Shown: positions 34,079 through 44,887 of the stretch, piece by piece
Layout: each line of letters opens with the position of its first letter
Position numbering within the stretch: position 1 is the stretch's first letter
Assembly (NCBI GenBank): GCA_032433765.1
Contig: JAVIAB010000051.1
Span: 81,298,847-81,362,846 of the forward strand
Length of the DNA stretch: 64,000 nt
Direction: 5' to 3'
DNA from: Megaustenia siamemsis
Taxonomy: Eukaryota; Mollusca; Gastropoda; Stylommatophora; Ariophantidae
Notes under the pieces: generated by a model
Database searches by the model: none
The model's input: only the letters and a program-made list of their open reading frames with translations
Told to the model about the DNA's origin: nothing
Made by a program: the position numbers and the translations under genes

Positions 34079-34503
34079 TAATGAGAAGGGAACAACTGAA
34101 ATATATTGTAACAACTAGGAAGATTGAGGGATGAAGAGATAGAGGGAAAGAAAAAGAAAAGATACCAGACAGCTTAAGAGAATGGCATGGCAGAAATTCA
34201 ACAACAGAAACGATAAATAACTGTCAATCGAAAGTTGTGTAGTGACTTGATCACCTATGCCAGCAGTACTTGGTATTTGATGATGATGATGAAAATAAAC
34301 AAGAATTCTATTATTTTGACAAATCTGAGCAAGATAATCAGTTACTAAAGACATGAATGGATATATTTTGAATAAAATCACATTTGCAGTATAGTTTTTC
34401 CACTTGAATTTGTAATTTTATCCGGAATAGATTTTAATGAGAGAAATTTTAACTTTAAAATTTTTTTTTTACTCATTCATTACTTAAAGATATTAATTTC
34501 AAT

Positions 34504-36114
34504 TGTTATTGTTATTGGTTATGGAAGGCCTCGGCATCACAGCAAACGAATTAAAATCCATAATTGCTCAACCGCCCGTGCCAGTGGAATCATCCGAATT
34601 ACCAACTCATCTCCCAAACAAAGAAAGGTAACTGTAGTCCCCATCGTAGCAGTCTCAGCACACGCCAAAAGACATAAGGCGAAACCGCGCAGAAAGTGAA
34701 CACAGCCAACTGTTCCCTGTCATACGATATCATCATTCATCGTAAACAAGCGGGATATCGAAGCAGGATCAAAACGGATGAGACACACAGCTCACGGTGT
34801 GCACAGAGCACTTAACTCAGTAGCTCCTGCAACAAGCTGGACTTGGAATATGAGGAAACTGCAAGAAGGAACACTTTTCAGACATAGCCTTCAATGGTTC
34901 CTGCCGCCTATCCACCATATACCATGGGAGTTCACGTCCTCCCGAAAATGATGATCGTCATAGCACTTGATGATGTTAGGCCGTCATTGATGACTCCAAT
35001 TCCAAACATATAGACACACAGTGGTGGTAATTTGTCATTTCCAATCCAACAGAAGCCACATGACCTGTAGTTAGTAAAACCACAGAGAGAATATGATTTT
35101 GTGACCTTCACTGATTCACTCTTAGATGTGAATGTGTAGTTTACACAAGAGGAGAAGTTTTCAACTACAGTGATTCCATTTAAGGCAATTCTGGGATAGC
35201 AAGGCAAGTCTCCTTTATAGCAGCAGAACTTGATGTTCTCCACTTCTTGTAGCCGCCGCCACACGATTCTGATGTCTCACTAACTTGGACATCATTCAAG
35301 AACAATGTCAGATTAACATTCCATAGATATGGCTCTGCTGATGAAGTGCTTGGTGCAACAGTTGTATCAATCATACTGGAGGCTCCTGGTCTGTGGTCAT
35401 TAATATCACAGACAGCACATGGTGTTGTTATATTCAGTATTTCTTTCTGGGGTGTAAATATGTGGCACACACATGGAGAGTGGTTTGTGGTCACAGTAAT
35501 CCCATTAAAGGCAATTCCAGGGTAGCATGGCATAGCTGTTTCAGAACAGCACAATCCTGTGATGCCTTCTGTGCTCGCTATAAAGCTGCTGCTGCCACAC
35601 AATCCTGACCAATTATAGGTGTGGACATTATTCACTTGCAATGACAAAACTGCTTTGTTTACTACATCATAAACCTCTGGAAGCGAATCATTTATGGGAC
35701 CAATAGTACAATTTATTCTTCCATCGGAGATATCTGCATTGAGTCCCCCAAAAAAAAGGTCTTTGGATAAAAAGCACATATGCGTTTGAGTTAAACACAC
35801 AATGAGCCCACTTCATAGATTCAAAATGATCCTTGCCAATGCCATCCGCTTGCACAAGTTAGGTCCTTAGCTACCAACGTCTAAAATGTCTGAAACGAAG
35901 CCATCCAATTAACGACTTTATCTACAGCGAAGGTTAACGAACTGTGAACAAACATTTATGTTCAAACCCCTGAAAACATTTTCAAAAATCTGCCAACTCG
36001 CAGCAATAACATTTATCGTGTTGTTCAATGCAAACATTGCTTGGTCCATAGCTCGAATATAAATAAGCTGCCATTTTGGTGCGTCCCATGACGTCATCAT
36101 CCATTATTATATTA
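34504..36114 (-). mobile_element. X1 element copy 2, 14-bp TSD
   Basis: A 1611-base insertion flanked by ATATTAATTTCAAT (34490-34503 and 36115-36128). The minus-strand 3' end is CCTTCCATAACCAATAACAA with an AATAAC tail, typical of target-primed reverse transcription. It aligns with X1 copy 1 over its length and additionally has an internal module. The 5' end extends about 60 bases further (GATGACGTCATGGGACGCAC). No enzyme domain is visible; it is presumably mobilised in trans. Confidence 0.88.
34932..35800 (-). pseudogene. Cys-rich secreted-type ORF in X1 copy 2
   Basis: Two frames overlap: 35800-35180 (206 residues) and 35264-34932 (110 residues), with one frameshift around 35250. The first carries DGRINCTIGPIND, NNVHTYNWSG, GLCCSETAMPCYP, NGITVTTNHSPCVCHIFTP and a Ser/Thr-rich stretch. 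The second carries a related module, FCCYKGDLPCYPRIALNGIT with SSCVNYTFTSKSE, then RSCGFCWIGNDKLPPLCVYM. The two modules share CC-x5-6-PCYPxIAxNGITV and later single Cys residues, so the source protein had repeated disulfide modules with N-glycosylation sites. No known family is recognised; no signal peptide or membrane segment is seen in the preserved part. Confidence 0.6.
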
Positions 36115-36530
36115 ATATTAATTTCAATATTATGTCCTACAAATATATTCTCAAAGTTATGCATTATTTCCTTTTCAATTTGGCATATAACTTGATAGGT
36201 TTTAATTGAAAACACTTAATATACAGAAAAAGTTTGAATTTTATAATATTAGGTAGTTTACAGATCCATGACAAATAATTTTGTCCACACCAGCAAAATA
36301 ATTCCAGAGTTGGAGAATATTTTATTAAGAAATTTTCCTCCTATGTGTAACAGGAGTATCTCTTTGTGGACATTACCGAGTTGTTCACCTTTGTTTAATT
36401 TTAACGATAAAGACTTTCTTTATTGCATTTGTCCCTTTTCTTTTATGGATGAATTGATGTGTTTTGCTATAGTTTGTCTTAATGACAGTCTCATCAGCAT
36501 GTTTACAACAGTATGTATGCTGTGACAAGT

Positions 36531-36586
36531 ATCTGTGTTTACTCCCTATGGGCCAGCCACGGCCGTAAAGGTCAATAGATAGATAG
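36531..36586 (+). mobile_element. 56-base LINE C tail insertion, 14-bp TSD
   Basis: ATGCTGTGACAAGT flanks the insert on both sides (36517-36530 and 36587-36600). The insert is only ATCTGTGTTTACTCCCTATG, GGCCAGCCACGGCCG and AAAGGTCAATAGATAGATAG, that is, the terminal 3' segment of LINE C. Confidence 0.95.
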
Positions 36587-36704
36587 ATGCTGTGACAAGT
36601 GGTGTAGCGAGCGATGTGGGGAATTCCCAACTGAAATTAAACTGGTTCCACAAATAACAAAAATAGAAATAGAATAAAATTATCTGTACGTATTAACTGA
36701 CTTT

Positions 36705-36827
36705 AAAAGATCTTTACAAGGATTGAAAACTGCTAGAATAAAAATGTAGATAAGAGAAAGAGTATCTGGGTCTATGCCCTATGGGCCGGATACGGCTTGA
36801 AAGGTCAATAGATAAATAGATATATAG
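36705..36827 (+). mobile_element. 123-base LINE C 3' end insertion, 13-bp TSD
   Basis: Flanked by ATTAACTGACTTT (36692-36704 and 36828-36840). The insert covers AAAAGATCTTTACAAGGATT through CCCTATGGGCCGGATACGGC and the TAGA tail. Confidence 0.95.
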
Positions 36828-36840
36828 ATTAACTGACTTT

Positions 36841-38110
36841 GGTTTACAATAATTTAATCACTACAAATAGTAAAATTTTCCAATTTAAAACATTAGTTTT
36901 GGTGAATTTACTTCATAGCATAATCACTCATGTATTGAGATAGACCAAAGCGACAGTTGTGTAAATATAAATAGTTTATGTGAGTAAATAGACTTTTGTG
37001 TGTGTTACAGTGAAGATTTCTTGGTATTATAGTAAGTAAACATTGTATGCTGTTATAATCACTGTATTGACGATTTTATAGTATAAGGTGCGAGAGAGAT
37101 GAACACTTTATAACGTTTACTGCAGCCTTGCACCAGAGTGTGTATATTAATGTGGGGTTAGTTTAGTTAGAATGATCTGATACCTGTAGATTGGTTCAAA
37201 TTCTCTTAATTCGACACTTCAATATCATTGTTGTTGCTGAATATTATGTTAGACCGTGTCATTGTGGGTCATCCGTGATATCTTAGACTTGGATAGAAAG
37301 ACACAACAGACATAACATGGAGACAGCAAAAGAGTTGCTCATGGGTTATCAGGTGACAGGTGGCTGGCTCAAACCGTCCTGCTCTCCAGGAATTTTAAAA
37401 TGTGGTATTTTAACAAATGCAATCTCAAAAGCTCTGCACTCAAAAATATTACTTACTCTCATTCTTATGAATTTCCTACTGCTAACAAACTGCTAACCAG
37501 TCTCCCCTAATTTGTTAATGGGCACCTAAGGATTTGAACACTGTCCATAATGGACCAATACTTTCTAATATTCTTTAACTGTCTTAACTTAAATATTCTC
37601 TGTAATTATGGCTGCTATAACATATACTGGAGTTTATCGAAACTAATACTATCTGGACTTAGATTTTGTCTGCCTTTCAACATGACACCCTCTCTTTGCC
37701 AGTGAATTCTCCTGTCTATCTAAATGATATTTTCTCTTTCGATGTCTGGTGAGCGACTCCCAATATCTAACACAGAAAACTGGCTTTCGGTATTAATCAT
37801 GTGACCAAACATAGACTCTGTCTTTCATGAGATGACCTTCAACTGACCACTAATAACTATTCCTATGTCTTAAAATATACGAGGTTATTCTCCACTTATA
37901 GTCCTAAACTTATATATTTAAACTATCCAAACTAAACTCTGGTACACATGTATAATTATTCAGTGCAACACATTTTGTATGTCAATGTCCTTATAAAAAT
38001 ATTACCATTGTTCACATATAGAGCTGTTTTACTTTCCTTTCCTCTAATCTTTTGCCTCTCAATGTCAAGGTAAAATAGAGTTTTTTGGGTCAGTGCTGTA
38101 TAGTATGATA
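36841..38110. other. No recognised feature
   Basis: Intronic, AT-rich. A CCTTTCCTCTAATCTTTTGC stretch at 38037 may be an eroded antisense LINE end. Confidence 0.35.
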
Positions 38111-38114
38111 TCTA

Positions 38115-40430
38115 TATGGTCATCAACATCATCATCATTGAGTGCCTTCTCCGCAACGAAGGTTGGCTACCATGGATCGCCATTCTACTCTGTTTCTTGC
38201 TCTGATGGTGCAGGCTTTCATAGATTGACTTGTCCATCTTTTGATGTTACTCATCCATGTTAGTCTTGGTCTGCCTCTGCCTCTTTTACCTTGTATTTTC
38301 CCTTCCAATATTACTTTTAGTAGGCTGTTGTATCTTGTCTTAATTGCATTTAGTAGTTCTCTTTTTATTTTCAGTTCTTTTAAAACTTCATCATTTGTTA
38401 TCTTTGTTTCCATCCAATTCTACCTAATCTTCTATAAATCCACATTTCAAAGGCTTCAATTTTATGTTCTGTTTTCTTGTCTAATGTCCATGTTTCTGCA
38501 CCATACAGGAATATTGAGAAGATGTAACATTTTGCCATTCTTAGTTTCAGCCCTGTTGATATTTGTTTTTTGTTAGTATATTTTTCATGGCATTAAAATT
38601 ACTTTTTGCCATACCTATTCTTTTGTTTATTTCAATTTTACATTTTCCATCATTGGTTATAGTATGTCCCAGGTAGTTGTAGCTCTGGACTGTCTCCAGG
38701 TGTATTCCCTCAACTGTGATATTTAATTGTAGGTCTTGAGAATTTTCTTTGTTTATGATCATAGTTTTAGTCTTTTTGATATTCATTTCTAGTCCATATT
38801 TTTTGCTTGTTATGTTTATTACATTAAGCAATTGTTGTAGGTCTTTAGGATTTTCTGCTAGTAGAACAGTATCATCAGCATATCTTAGGTTATTGATTAT
38901 CTTTCCATTAATGTTTAGGCCTGGTATCTCTGAGATGTTTTTAAAGATTTGCTCAGTGTATAGATTGAACAAGCTTGGTGATAGGATGCATCCTTGTCTT
39001 ACTCCTCTTTTTATGTCCATGGGTGTAGAGTTTTCCTTGTTATATCTTATTATTGCTGTTTGCTCCCAGTACAAATTACATATTAGTCGTATATCTGTGT
39101 CGTCTAGATTTATATTCTATAGGCAGTCTATAAGTTGGTTATGGTGTATTCTATCGAAAGCTTTGGTGTAGTCTATAAAGCAGGCATATATTGGTTTGTT
39201 TACTTCTGTGTACTTTTCAATCAATGTTCTCGTGCTAAATATGGCTTCTTTTGTCCCACTGTTTTTCCTGAATCCAAATTGTTGCTCATCTAATTCAGTA
39301 TTTATTTTATTCTGAATCCTTCCCTGTATAGCTTTTAGCAAAATTTTTGTTACCTGGCTCATTAGGCTTATTGTTCTGAAATCACTTCATTCAACTGCAC
39401 CATTCTTTTTAGGCAATGCAATGAAAGTTGATGTTTTTAGATCGTTTGGTATGTATCATGTATGGTATATGTCATTGGATATGTCTGTGATCACTTCGAT
39501 GCCAAACTCTTCTAGAGCCTGTATCATCTCTATCTGTATATTGTCAAGTCCTGCTGCCTTTCCCTTTTTCATTGTTTTTATGATTTTTCTACTTCAGATT
39601 TCAGGATTTTATAGTTGTATGCACATTTTATGTCTGGCTTTTTGTCCCTTTCGTCATGGAATAATTCTGTTACATATTCTTGCCATCTATCTATTATATC
39701 TTTGTTGTCTGTTAGCATTCTTCCCTCTTTGTTTGCAATACATTCGTTTCCTGCAGCTTTTTTGTCTTTATTAGTCATTCTCTTTATTTCTGTGTGCATC
39801 TCTCTTAAGTTTTGTTTACTTTCCATAGTTTCGATTTCTAGGCATCTTTGGTTGAGCCAGTCTTCTTTTGCCTTTTTGCACATTCTCCGTATTTCATTGT
39901 CTATAACCTTGTATCTGGCAGTGTTTTTTGCTTGTCTTCTTTCTTCCACTTTTTCTAAGATTTTGTCAGTTATCCATTTCTGTTTTTTGTTACTTCCCTT
40001 TTTGGGCAAGGTGTTGCAGGATTCTTGCATGCTGTTTTTTTATGCATTGCCATTTTGTTGTGACTTTTTCCTCAGGATTTTCTCTTCTGTACTGCTCAAT
40101 CTCCTCTTCTAGCAGCTTCTGTTATGTGTTCTTTACTTGTACAATATAAGTTTCTTTTACATCTTTCTGGTTTAACACTGTTATATCTATTGGTGTTGGT
40201 GAATTAGTTTTTTGTTTCTCTTTAATTTGATTTTCATTTTTATCATTACAGGATTGTGGTCTGAATTAATATCTGCTCCTGGGTAGGTTTTGCCTTACTT
40301 GACGCTGTTCCTGAATCTGTCTTTTATCATTATGTAATCTATTTGATTCCTCTTCCTGTCTCCAGGGCTTTTCCATGTGTATAATTTCCTTTTCTCTTGC
40401 TCAAAGAAGGTGTTGCATATTATCAGTATC
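38115..40430 (-). mobile_element. LINE B, long copy with endonuclease end, RT and C-terminus
   Basis: Reading the minus strand from high to low coordinates: the endonuclease C-terminus (KRNQIDYIMIKDRFRN and SDHNPVM near 40240-40370), a basic linker (40030-39578), then RT with FGFRKNSGTKEAIFS, ACFIDYTKAFDRIHH, GVRQGCILSPSLFNLYTEQI and RYADDTVLLAEN (intact catalytic pair). The C-terminal METKITNDEVLKELKIKREL, ARGRP-type end and a GATGATGATG tail at about 38130 complete it. Several stops and shifts make it inactive. This endonuclease-plus-RT layout with a short GAT-repeat tail fits the RTE clade. Confidence 0.88.
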
Positions 40431-40450
40431 ACTCATCATGATTCTATATT

Positions 40451-40967
40451 CTATCTATCTATCTATTGACCTTTTGAGCCGTTGCCGGCCCATAGGATGT
40501 AGACCAAGATACACCTTCTCATATCTGAATTTTTGTTCTAGCAGTTTTCTTTTAAAAATTTTTTATCAAATCTCGCCATTTGTCTCTGTTCTGTGCAAGC
40601 AGCTCTATCTCATTGAGGGAGCCGGATCCTGTTGTTCTTGCCTCTCTCATCAATGTTCTTCTCAGTGTCTCCCTGGGTCTTCCTCTTTTTCTCTTACCTG
40701 TTGTTTCTCATATGAGGGCCTGCTTTGCTATTCGGTTATTATTTCTTCTCATCACATGTCCAACATATGACCATAGTCTTTTCTTTATTACTGAAGATAT
40801 TAGTGGTTGATTGGCGATTTCTCTAATTTCCTCATTTGTTTTGAATTTGTTCCACGCTATACCAAGTATTTTCCTTAGACACTTATTTTCGAATGCGTTC
40901 AACTTTGTTTCTATATCTCTTGTTGTTTTCCAGCTTTCACACGCATACGTAAGGGTTGATAGTACAT
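40451..40967 (-). mobile_element. LINE C, 5'-truncated, 12-bp TSD
   Basis: Flanked by TGATTCTATATT (40439-40450 and 40968-40979). The minus-strand content encodes MNAFENKCLRKILGIAWNKF and KTNEEIREIANQPLISSVIK, followed by the usual 3' end and TAGA tail. Confidence 0.93.
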
Positions 40968-41049
40968 TGATTCTATATTAGTAATCCCTTATTCTCAAGA
41001 TCTACCTTTACCTTTCTTCCACATTGTTTCTTAGTTTTAAAGTTCTCTG

Positions 41050-41885
41050 AGAGGTGTTGTCTGTTGCTCTCTGGGGGGTGTTGTCTGGTGCTCTCTGGGG
41101 GGGGGGGGGGGGTGTTGTCTGGTGCTCTCTGGGGGGGGTGTTGTCTGGTGCTCTCTGGGGGGTGTTGTCTGGTGCTCTCTGGGGGGTGTTGTCTGGTGCT
41201 CTCTGGGGGGGGTGTTGTCTGGTGCTCTCTGGGGGGGGGGGTGTTGTCTGGTGCTCTCTGGGGGGGGTGTTGTCTGGTGCTCTCTGGGGGGTGTTGTCTG
41301 GTGCTCTCTGGGGGGGTGTTGTCTGGTGCTCTCTGGGGGGTGTTGTCTGGTGCTCTCTGGGGGGGGTGTTGTCTGGTGCTCTCTGGGGGGGTGTTGTCTG
41401 GTGCTCTCTGGGGGGGGTGTTGTCTGATGCTCTCTGGGGGGTGTTGTCTGGTGCTCTCTGGGAGGTGTTGTCTGGTGCTCTCTGGGAGGTGTTGTCTGGT
41501 GCTCTCTGGGAGGTGTTGTCCGGTGCTCTCTGAGGGGTGTTGTCTGGTGCTCTCTGAGGGGTGTTGTCTGGTGCTCTCTGGGGGGTGTTGTCTGGTGCTC
41601 TCTGGGAGGTGTTGTCTGGTGCTCTCTGGGAGGTGTTGTCTGGTGCTCTCTGGGAGGTGTTGTCCGGTGCTCTCTGAGGGGTGTTGTCTGGTGCTCTCTG
41701 GGAGGTGTTGTTCGGTGCTCTCTGGGGGGTGTTGTCTGGTGCTCTCTGGGGGGTGTTGTCTGGTGCTCTCTGGGGGGGGTGTTGTCTTGTGCTCTCTGGG
41801 AGGTGTTGTCTGGTGCTCTCTGGGAGGTGTTGTCCGGTGCTCTCTGAGGGGTGTTGTCTGGTGCTCTCTGAGGAGTGTTATCTAG
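41050..41885. repeat. G-rich minisatellite, about 33 units
   Basis: The unit is TGTTGTCTGGTGCTCTCTG followed by a run of 3 to 14 G. Left units have long G-runs (14 G at 41097-41111), right units have GGGAGG or GAGGGG variants. G-runs at regular spacing could form G-quadruplexes. Three overlapping long open frames are artefacts of the unit length. Confidence 0.97.
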
Positions 41886-42880
41886 TGGTGGCTACTCTGA
41901 CACTACCTCACTTTGTATCCCCCTCAGCTTCTCCATTTCCCCACTTCTCCACCTCTCTATGGCACTAACTTCCTGCGTACCATTCCTCTATTACTCCACT
42001 TCTTTCAGACTCCCTCTCTATCTATTCACTCCTGACCCACCGCCTCTCCTCCTATCCACTTTTCACACACCTGATTCTTATCCCTCATGTCCTTATCTCC
42101 CCCTATGATATTTCTCAACCTCACTATGTATCAACTTCCTGCTCACTACCCCTTAATCACTCTACTTCTACTGCCCTTCTCCCTACCCACTTTACTTATA
42201 CCTGTTTTCTTATTCTTCCTCTCCATATCTCTTTCTCTGGTTGTTATTTCCTCCCTCTCCCTACCTCTCTATTTATCCATATTTAACCCACCTACAGACT
42301 ATCTCTCTTGCTCATCTTCCAGTTTCCCTCCATAGTCTTTTGTTTTACCCCTTCCTCGATTCCTCTGGTTTGGATTACCCTCCTGTATGGTCCTAGTAGA
42401 TTTATGAGGCCACTTATCTTTTCCTTCTTCCCCTCCTTTGCGCTCTTTGTCTGCACACAGACATGCCTTACCTGGGCGATTGTTTGTGGTTTCTATTTAT
42501 TTCCTCAGGCTCTCGACCTGTGTTTACACACTAGTCTGGCTGACCCATCATTTCTTCTCCTCCTCAACCCCCCCATCCCTTTCTCCCCTCACAGTGGTTA
42601 TCCCACAACCCTTGCCTATCTCGACCATGCGTGCTTCTGTCACGTGATGCTCTCCGGGTAATGCCACACACACAGTCATTCATTCAAATTCCATCACAGC
42701 GGACTGACCAGTTGTTTGAGATAAGTTTTTTTTCATATACTTTTTATGATACATTATTCACTTTTTACTATTAACCTCTCAAGCTCTTCCTCATTTTTCT
42801 AATCTTTCTATTTTACACATCTCGACACTCATCCTACCTCCCCTCGTGTACAAATAATAATACATATTAATAGGAAAGTA
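41886..42880. repeat. Pyrimidine-rich tract
   Basis: The + strand is strongly enriched for C and T (CTCCATTTCCCCACTTCTCC and similar) for about 900 bases without a clean repeat unit. Leu/Ser/Pro-rich open frames here reflect composition only. Confidence 0.6.
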
Positions 42881-42964
42881 CAAATATACAATTTATTTCC
42901 GGTCTGTGATCGTTACCCTATACTATAGTCATTGAGAACGCCTTTCGTGCAAGACACTGCTGCA

Positions 42965-43080
42965 ATAGCCAATTTTTTAGTTGGCTGCGTGGCAGTGTGC
43001 CAAGCGTTCGGATTCTTGTGGCAAGACGCGGTGCCACTGAGTACGGGTTCGATCCCACTTCGGACCATATATTGTTCTTC
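42965..43080 (+). mobile_element. SINE R head (tRNA-like)
   Basis: GCGTGGCAGTGTGCCAAGCG (box A-like) and GGGTTCGATCCCACTTC (box B) are spaced as in tRNA-derived SINEs. Only one copy is in the window; pyrimidine-rich sequence follows, and CCCCTCGTGTA occurs both before (42840) and after (43149). Confidence 0.5.
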
Positions 43081-43236
43081 GTTTTTTTCTATTGTTGTTT
43101 GTCTATCAATTTTTCCGAGTGCTAACACATACTTCTTTGTTCTATTACTCCCCTCGTGTAGCCTCCTTTCTTATTTTAACATCTTACTTTCTTCTTCTCC
43201 TTCCACCTCTCCATTCACCTGATCATCTAACATGTA

Positions 43237-43488
43237 AAAAAAAAAAAGTAAAGTACCCTGTCACGCCAAGTGGCGTATAGGGAATATGGTGTTAGTGACG
43301 ATAAATTTTACAGACCTTCGGCACATGATTTTTGGGGTAATGTGGTCGGTATTACGCCGTGCCGCTTCACTTTCCCAGAAAAAAATCTGGTACCCATTAA
43401 AGCCTGGGTGAACCCGGAAGCCGTCGGTTGGGATCAAACCCTACCCCTTGTCTTTGTAGTCCAGTTCACTAACCACTGAGCTATAGTG
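43237..43488 (-). mobile_element. SINE T copy, 13-bp TSD with one mismatch
   Basis: Flanked by CATCTAACATGTA (43224-43236) and CATCTAGCATGTA (43489-43501). Minus-strand head ATAGCTCAGTGGTTAGTG and GGTTTGATCCC. The end is a T-run on the minus strand (A-run at 43235-43247). Confidence 0.9.
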
Positions 43489-43990
43489 CATCTAGCATGT
43501 AGTTATAGATAATTGTGCTTCATCGTTTATTGTCGTTGTCCCTGTGTTCTGAAGAAGGCCACAGGCTGAAACATCAGTATTGTGTTGTGTTCCTTGTAAC
43601 CATACAACCATACTGTCACCATACTGTGTGTATGTAACCATACTGTCACCATACCTTGGAGTGTTTATCACACCCCACCACTGGCTCCTTGTTACCAGCA
43701 TTACCACAGTATTGCAATTATTTGCCTGTTCCCTTATCGAGTGGTGATCATTTTTACATCACCAGATCATTTAATCCATTGTTATTTTTCAACAACTTAA
43801 AATGCAGTGATCTTTGTCCTTAGATGAGAAGAATACTTTGATCAAAATCACCAATAAGAACAATTTATTTATTAAAATTACCCACATTTTTAATGTTTCA
43901 AAATATCTGATGAAAATAATAGCTAGTATGATTTATGGGCATCAACATGATAATGTTTTTAATTCTAAAACAAACTTTACTCTTGCCTAG

Positions 43991-44205
43991 ATACGCCATG
44001 CCAGTGTAGAACGCCTGTTGGATCGTTTGACGGACCTGAGGTTCCTGAGTATTGATTTCCTAAACACATTCCTGTTGACCTACAGAGTGTTTACCACAGG
44101 CCACACACTTCTAGAGGCCCTCAAGAAAGTGTACAGAAGCCATGAAGGAGGAGCAAATTATGAAAGCACTGCCATCAACACTAGTCTCACTTCTGTAGCT
44201 GCACC
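43991..44205 (+). CDS. RasGRF exon: RasGEF N-terminal (REM) domain
   Basis: The acceptor is TTGCCTAG and the donor GTAAGC. The exon begins [20 protein letters not shown] and continues [16 protein letters not shown], the diagnostic start of the RasGEF N-terminal domain in RasGRF proteins. This helical module stabilises the catalytic CDC25 domain for Ras nucleotide exchange. After about 45 residues it diverges ([10 protein letters not shown]...), where vertebrate RasGRFs also become variable. It ends with two bases of a Pro codon that are completed by the G at 55384. Confidence 0.95.
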
Positions 44206-44369
44206 GTAAGCAAATTTACATTTTATTGTGCTCTTAAGGATGCACAATCATAATTTACTTTTCTCTGCATCTGTTGCTTTTCTAAAGGATAAAATGAAGT
44301 AGTCTGGCCAGTTCTCTGCAGTGTATCATCTGCATTGTGCCAAATATATGTCTGTCATTTCATATATCT

Positions 44370-44620
44370 ATCTATCTATCTATCGGCCTTTCGAGCCGTA
44401 GCCGGCCCATAGGGCGTAGACCAAGATACTCCTTCATATGAATTTTTGTTCTAGCAGTTTTCAATTCTTTTAAAGATATTTTATCATATCTTGCCATTTG
44501 TCTCTGTTCTGTGCAAGCAGCTCTATCTCACTGAGGGAGCCGATTCCTGCTGCTCTTGCCTCTCTGATCAATGTTCTTCTCAGTGTCTCACTGGGTCTTC
44601 CTCTTTTCCTCTTACCTATT
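44370..44620 (-). mobile_element. LINE C 3' end
   Basis: CTATCTATCTATCGGCCTTT and CGAGCCGTAGCCGGCCCATA mark the tail, followed by the antisense of the C-terminal coding region up to CTCTTACCTATTGATGG. It lies 165 bases downstream of the REM exon donor. Confidence 0.85.
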
Positions 44621-44621
44621 G

Positions 44622-44727
44622 ATGGTTTGCATGAATAAAATTGAGAGTGGCACACTATGGGGTTAAACATATGCAACTGACATTGGCATGGCACACTTAG
44701 TGGTGAAATGTACAGATAGCGTTAAAA
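44622..44727. mobile_element. Remnant of the piggyBac-like MITE family
   Basis: AATAAAATTGAGAGTGGCAC, ACTATGGGGTTAAACATATG and TGGCACACTTAGTGGTGAAA parallel the right half of the MITE at 13634-13935 with many changes. Confidence 0.55.
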
Positions 44728-44887
44728 CAATATGCTATATCCAGATTTGATCGATCAAATATTGTGTTTCGATTGTTCACTATTGTTAGATTTCACCTCA
44801 CAGCACTCTTGTGCAGACACTAAACTGTCTAGTTGTATTCAACAAATGAAAAAAATGTGCACAAATTGATGGTTCCTACAGCTTACT

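Larger units (their letters stand above)
32277..34300 (+). mobile_element. Outer LINE A copy hosting two nested insertions
   Basis: The outer copy comprises 32277-32404 and resumes at 34079-34300, joining exactly in the sequence GGCCATGTAATGAGAAG. Its 3' end is the GATGATGATGATG tail at about 34277. The copy between (32405-34078) is a second LINE A, itself split by a LINE B fragment. Confidence 0.8.

Noticed and set aside
36517..36600. Simple tandem duplication of 70 bases
   Set aside because: The central 56 bases match the LINE C tail found at many other loci, and only the outer 14 bases are duplicated.
41054..41885. Three overlapping long open frames (159, 273 and 101 residues) of repeated Leu-Ser-Gly-Ala-type peptide
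   Set aside because: They arise in all three frames from a G-rich minisatellite whose unit length varies with the G-run; there is no codon preference or splice context.
42087..42661. Hydrophobic Leu/Ser/Pro open frames suggesting membrane proteins
   Set aside because: Composition effect of a pyrimidine-rich tract; no homology or splice structure.
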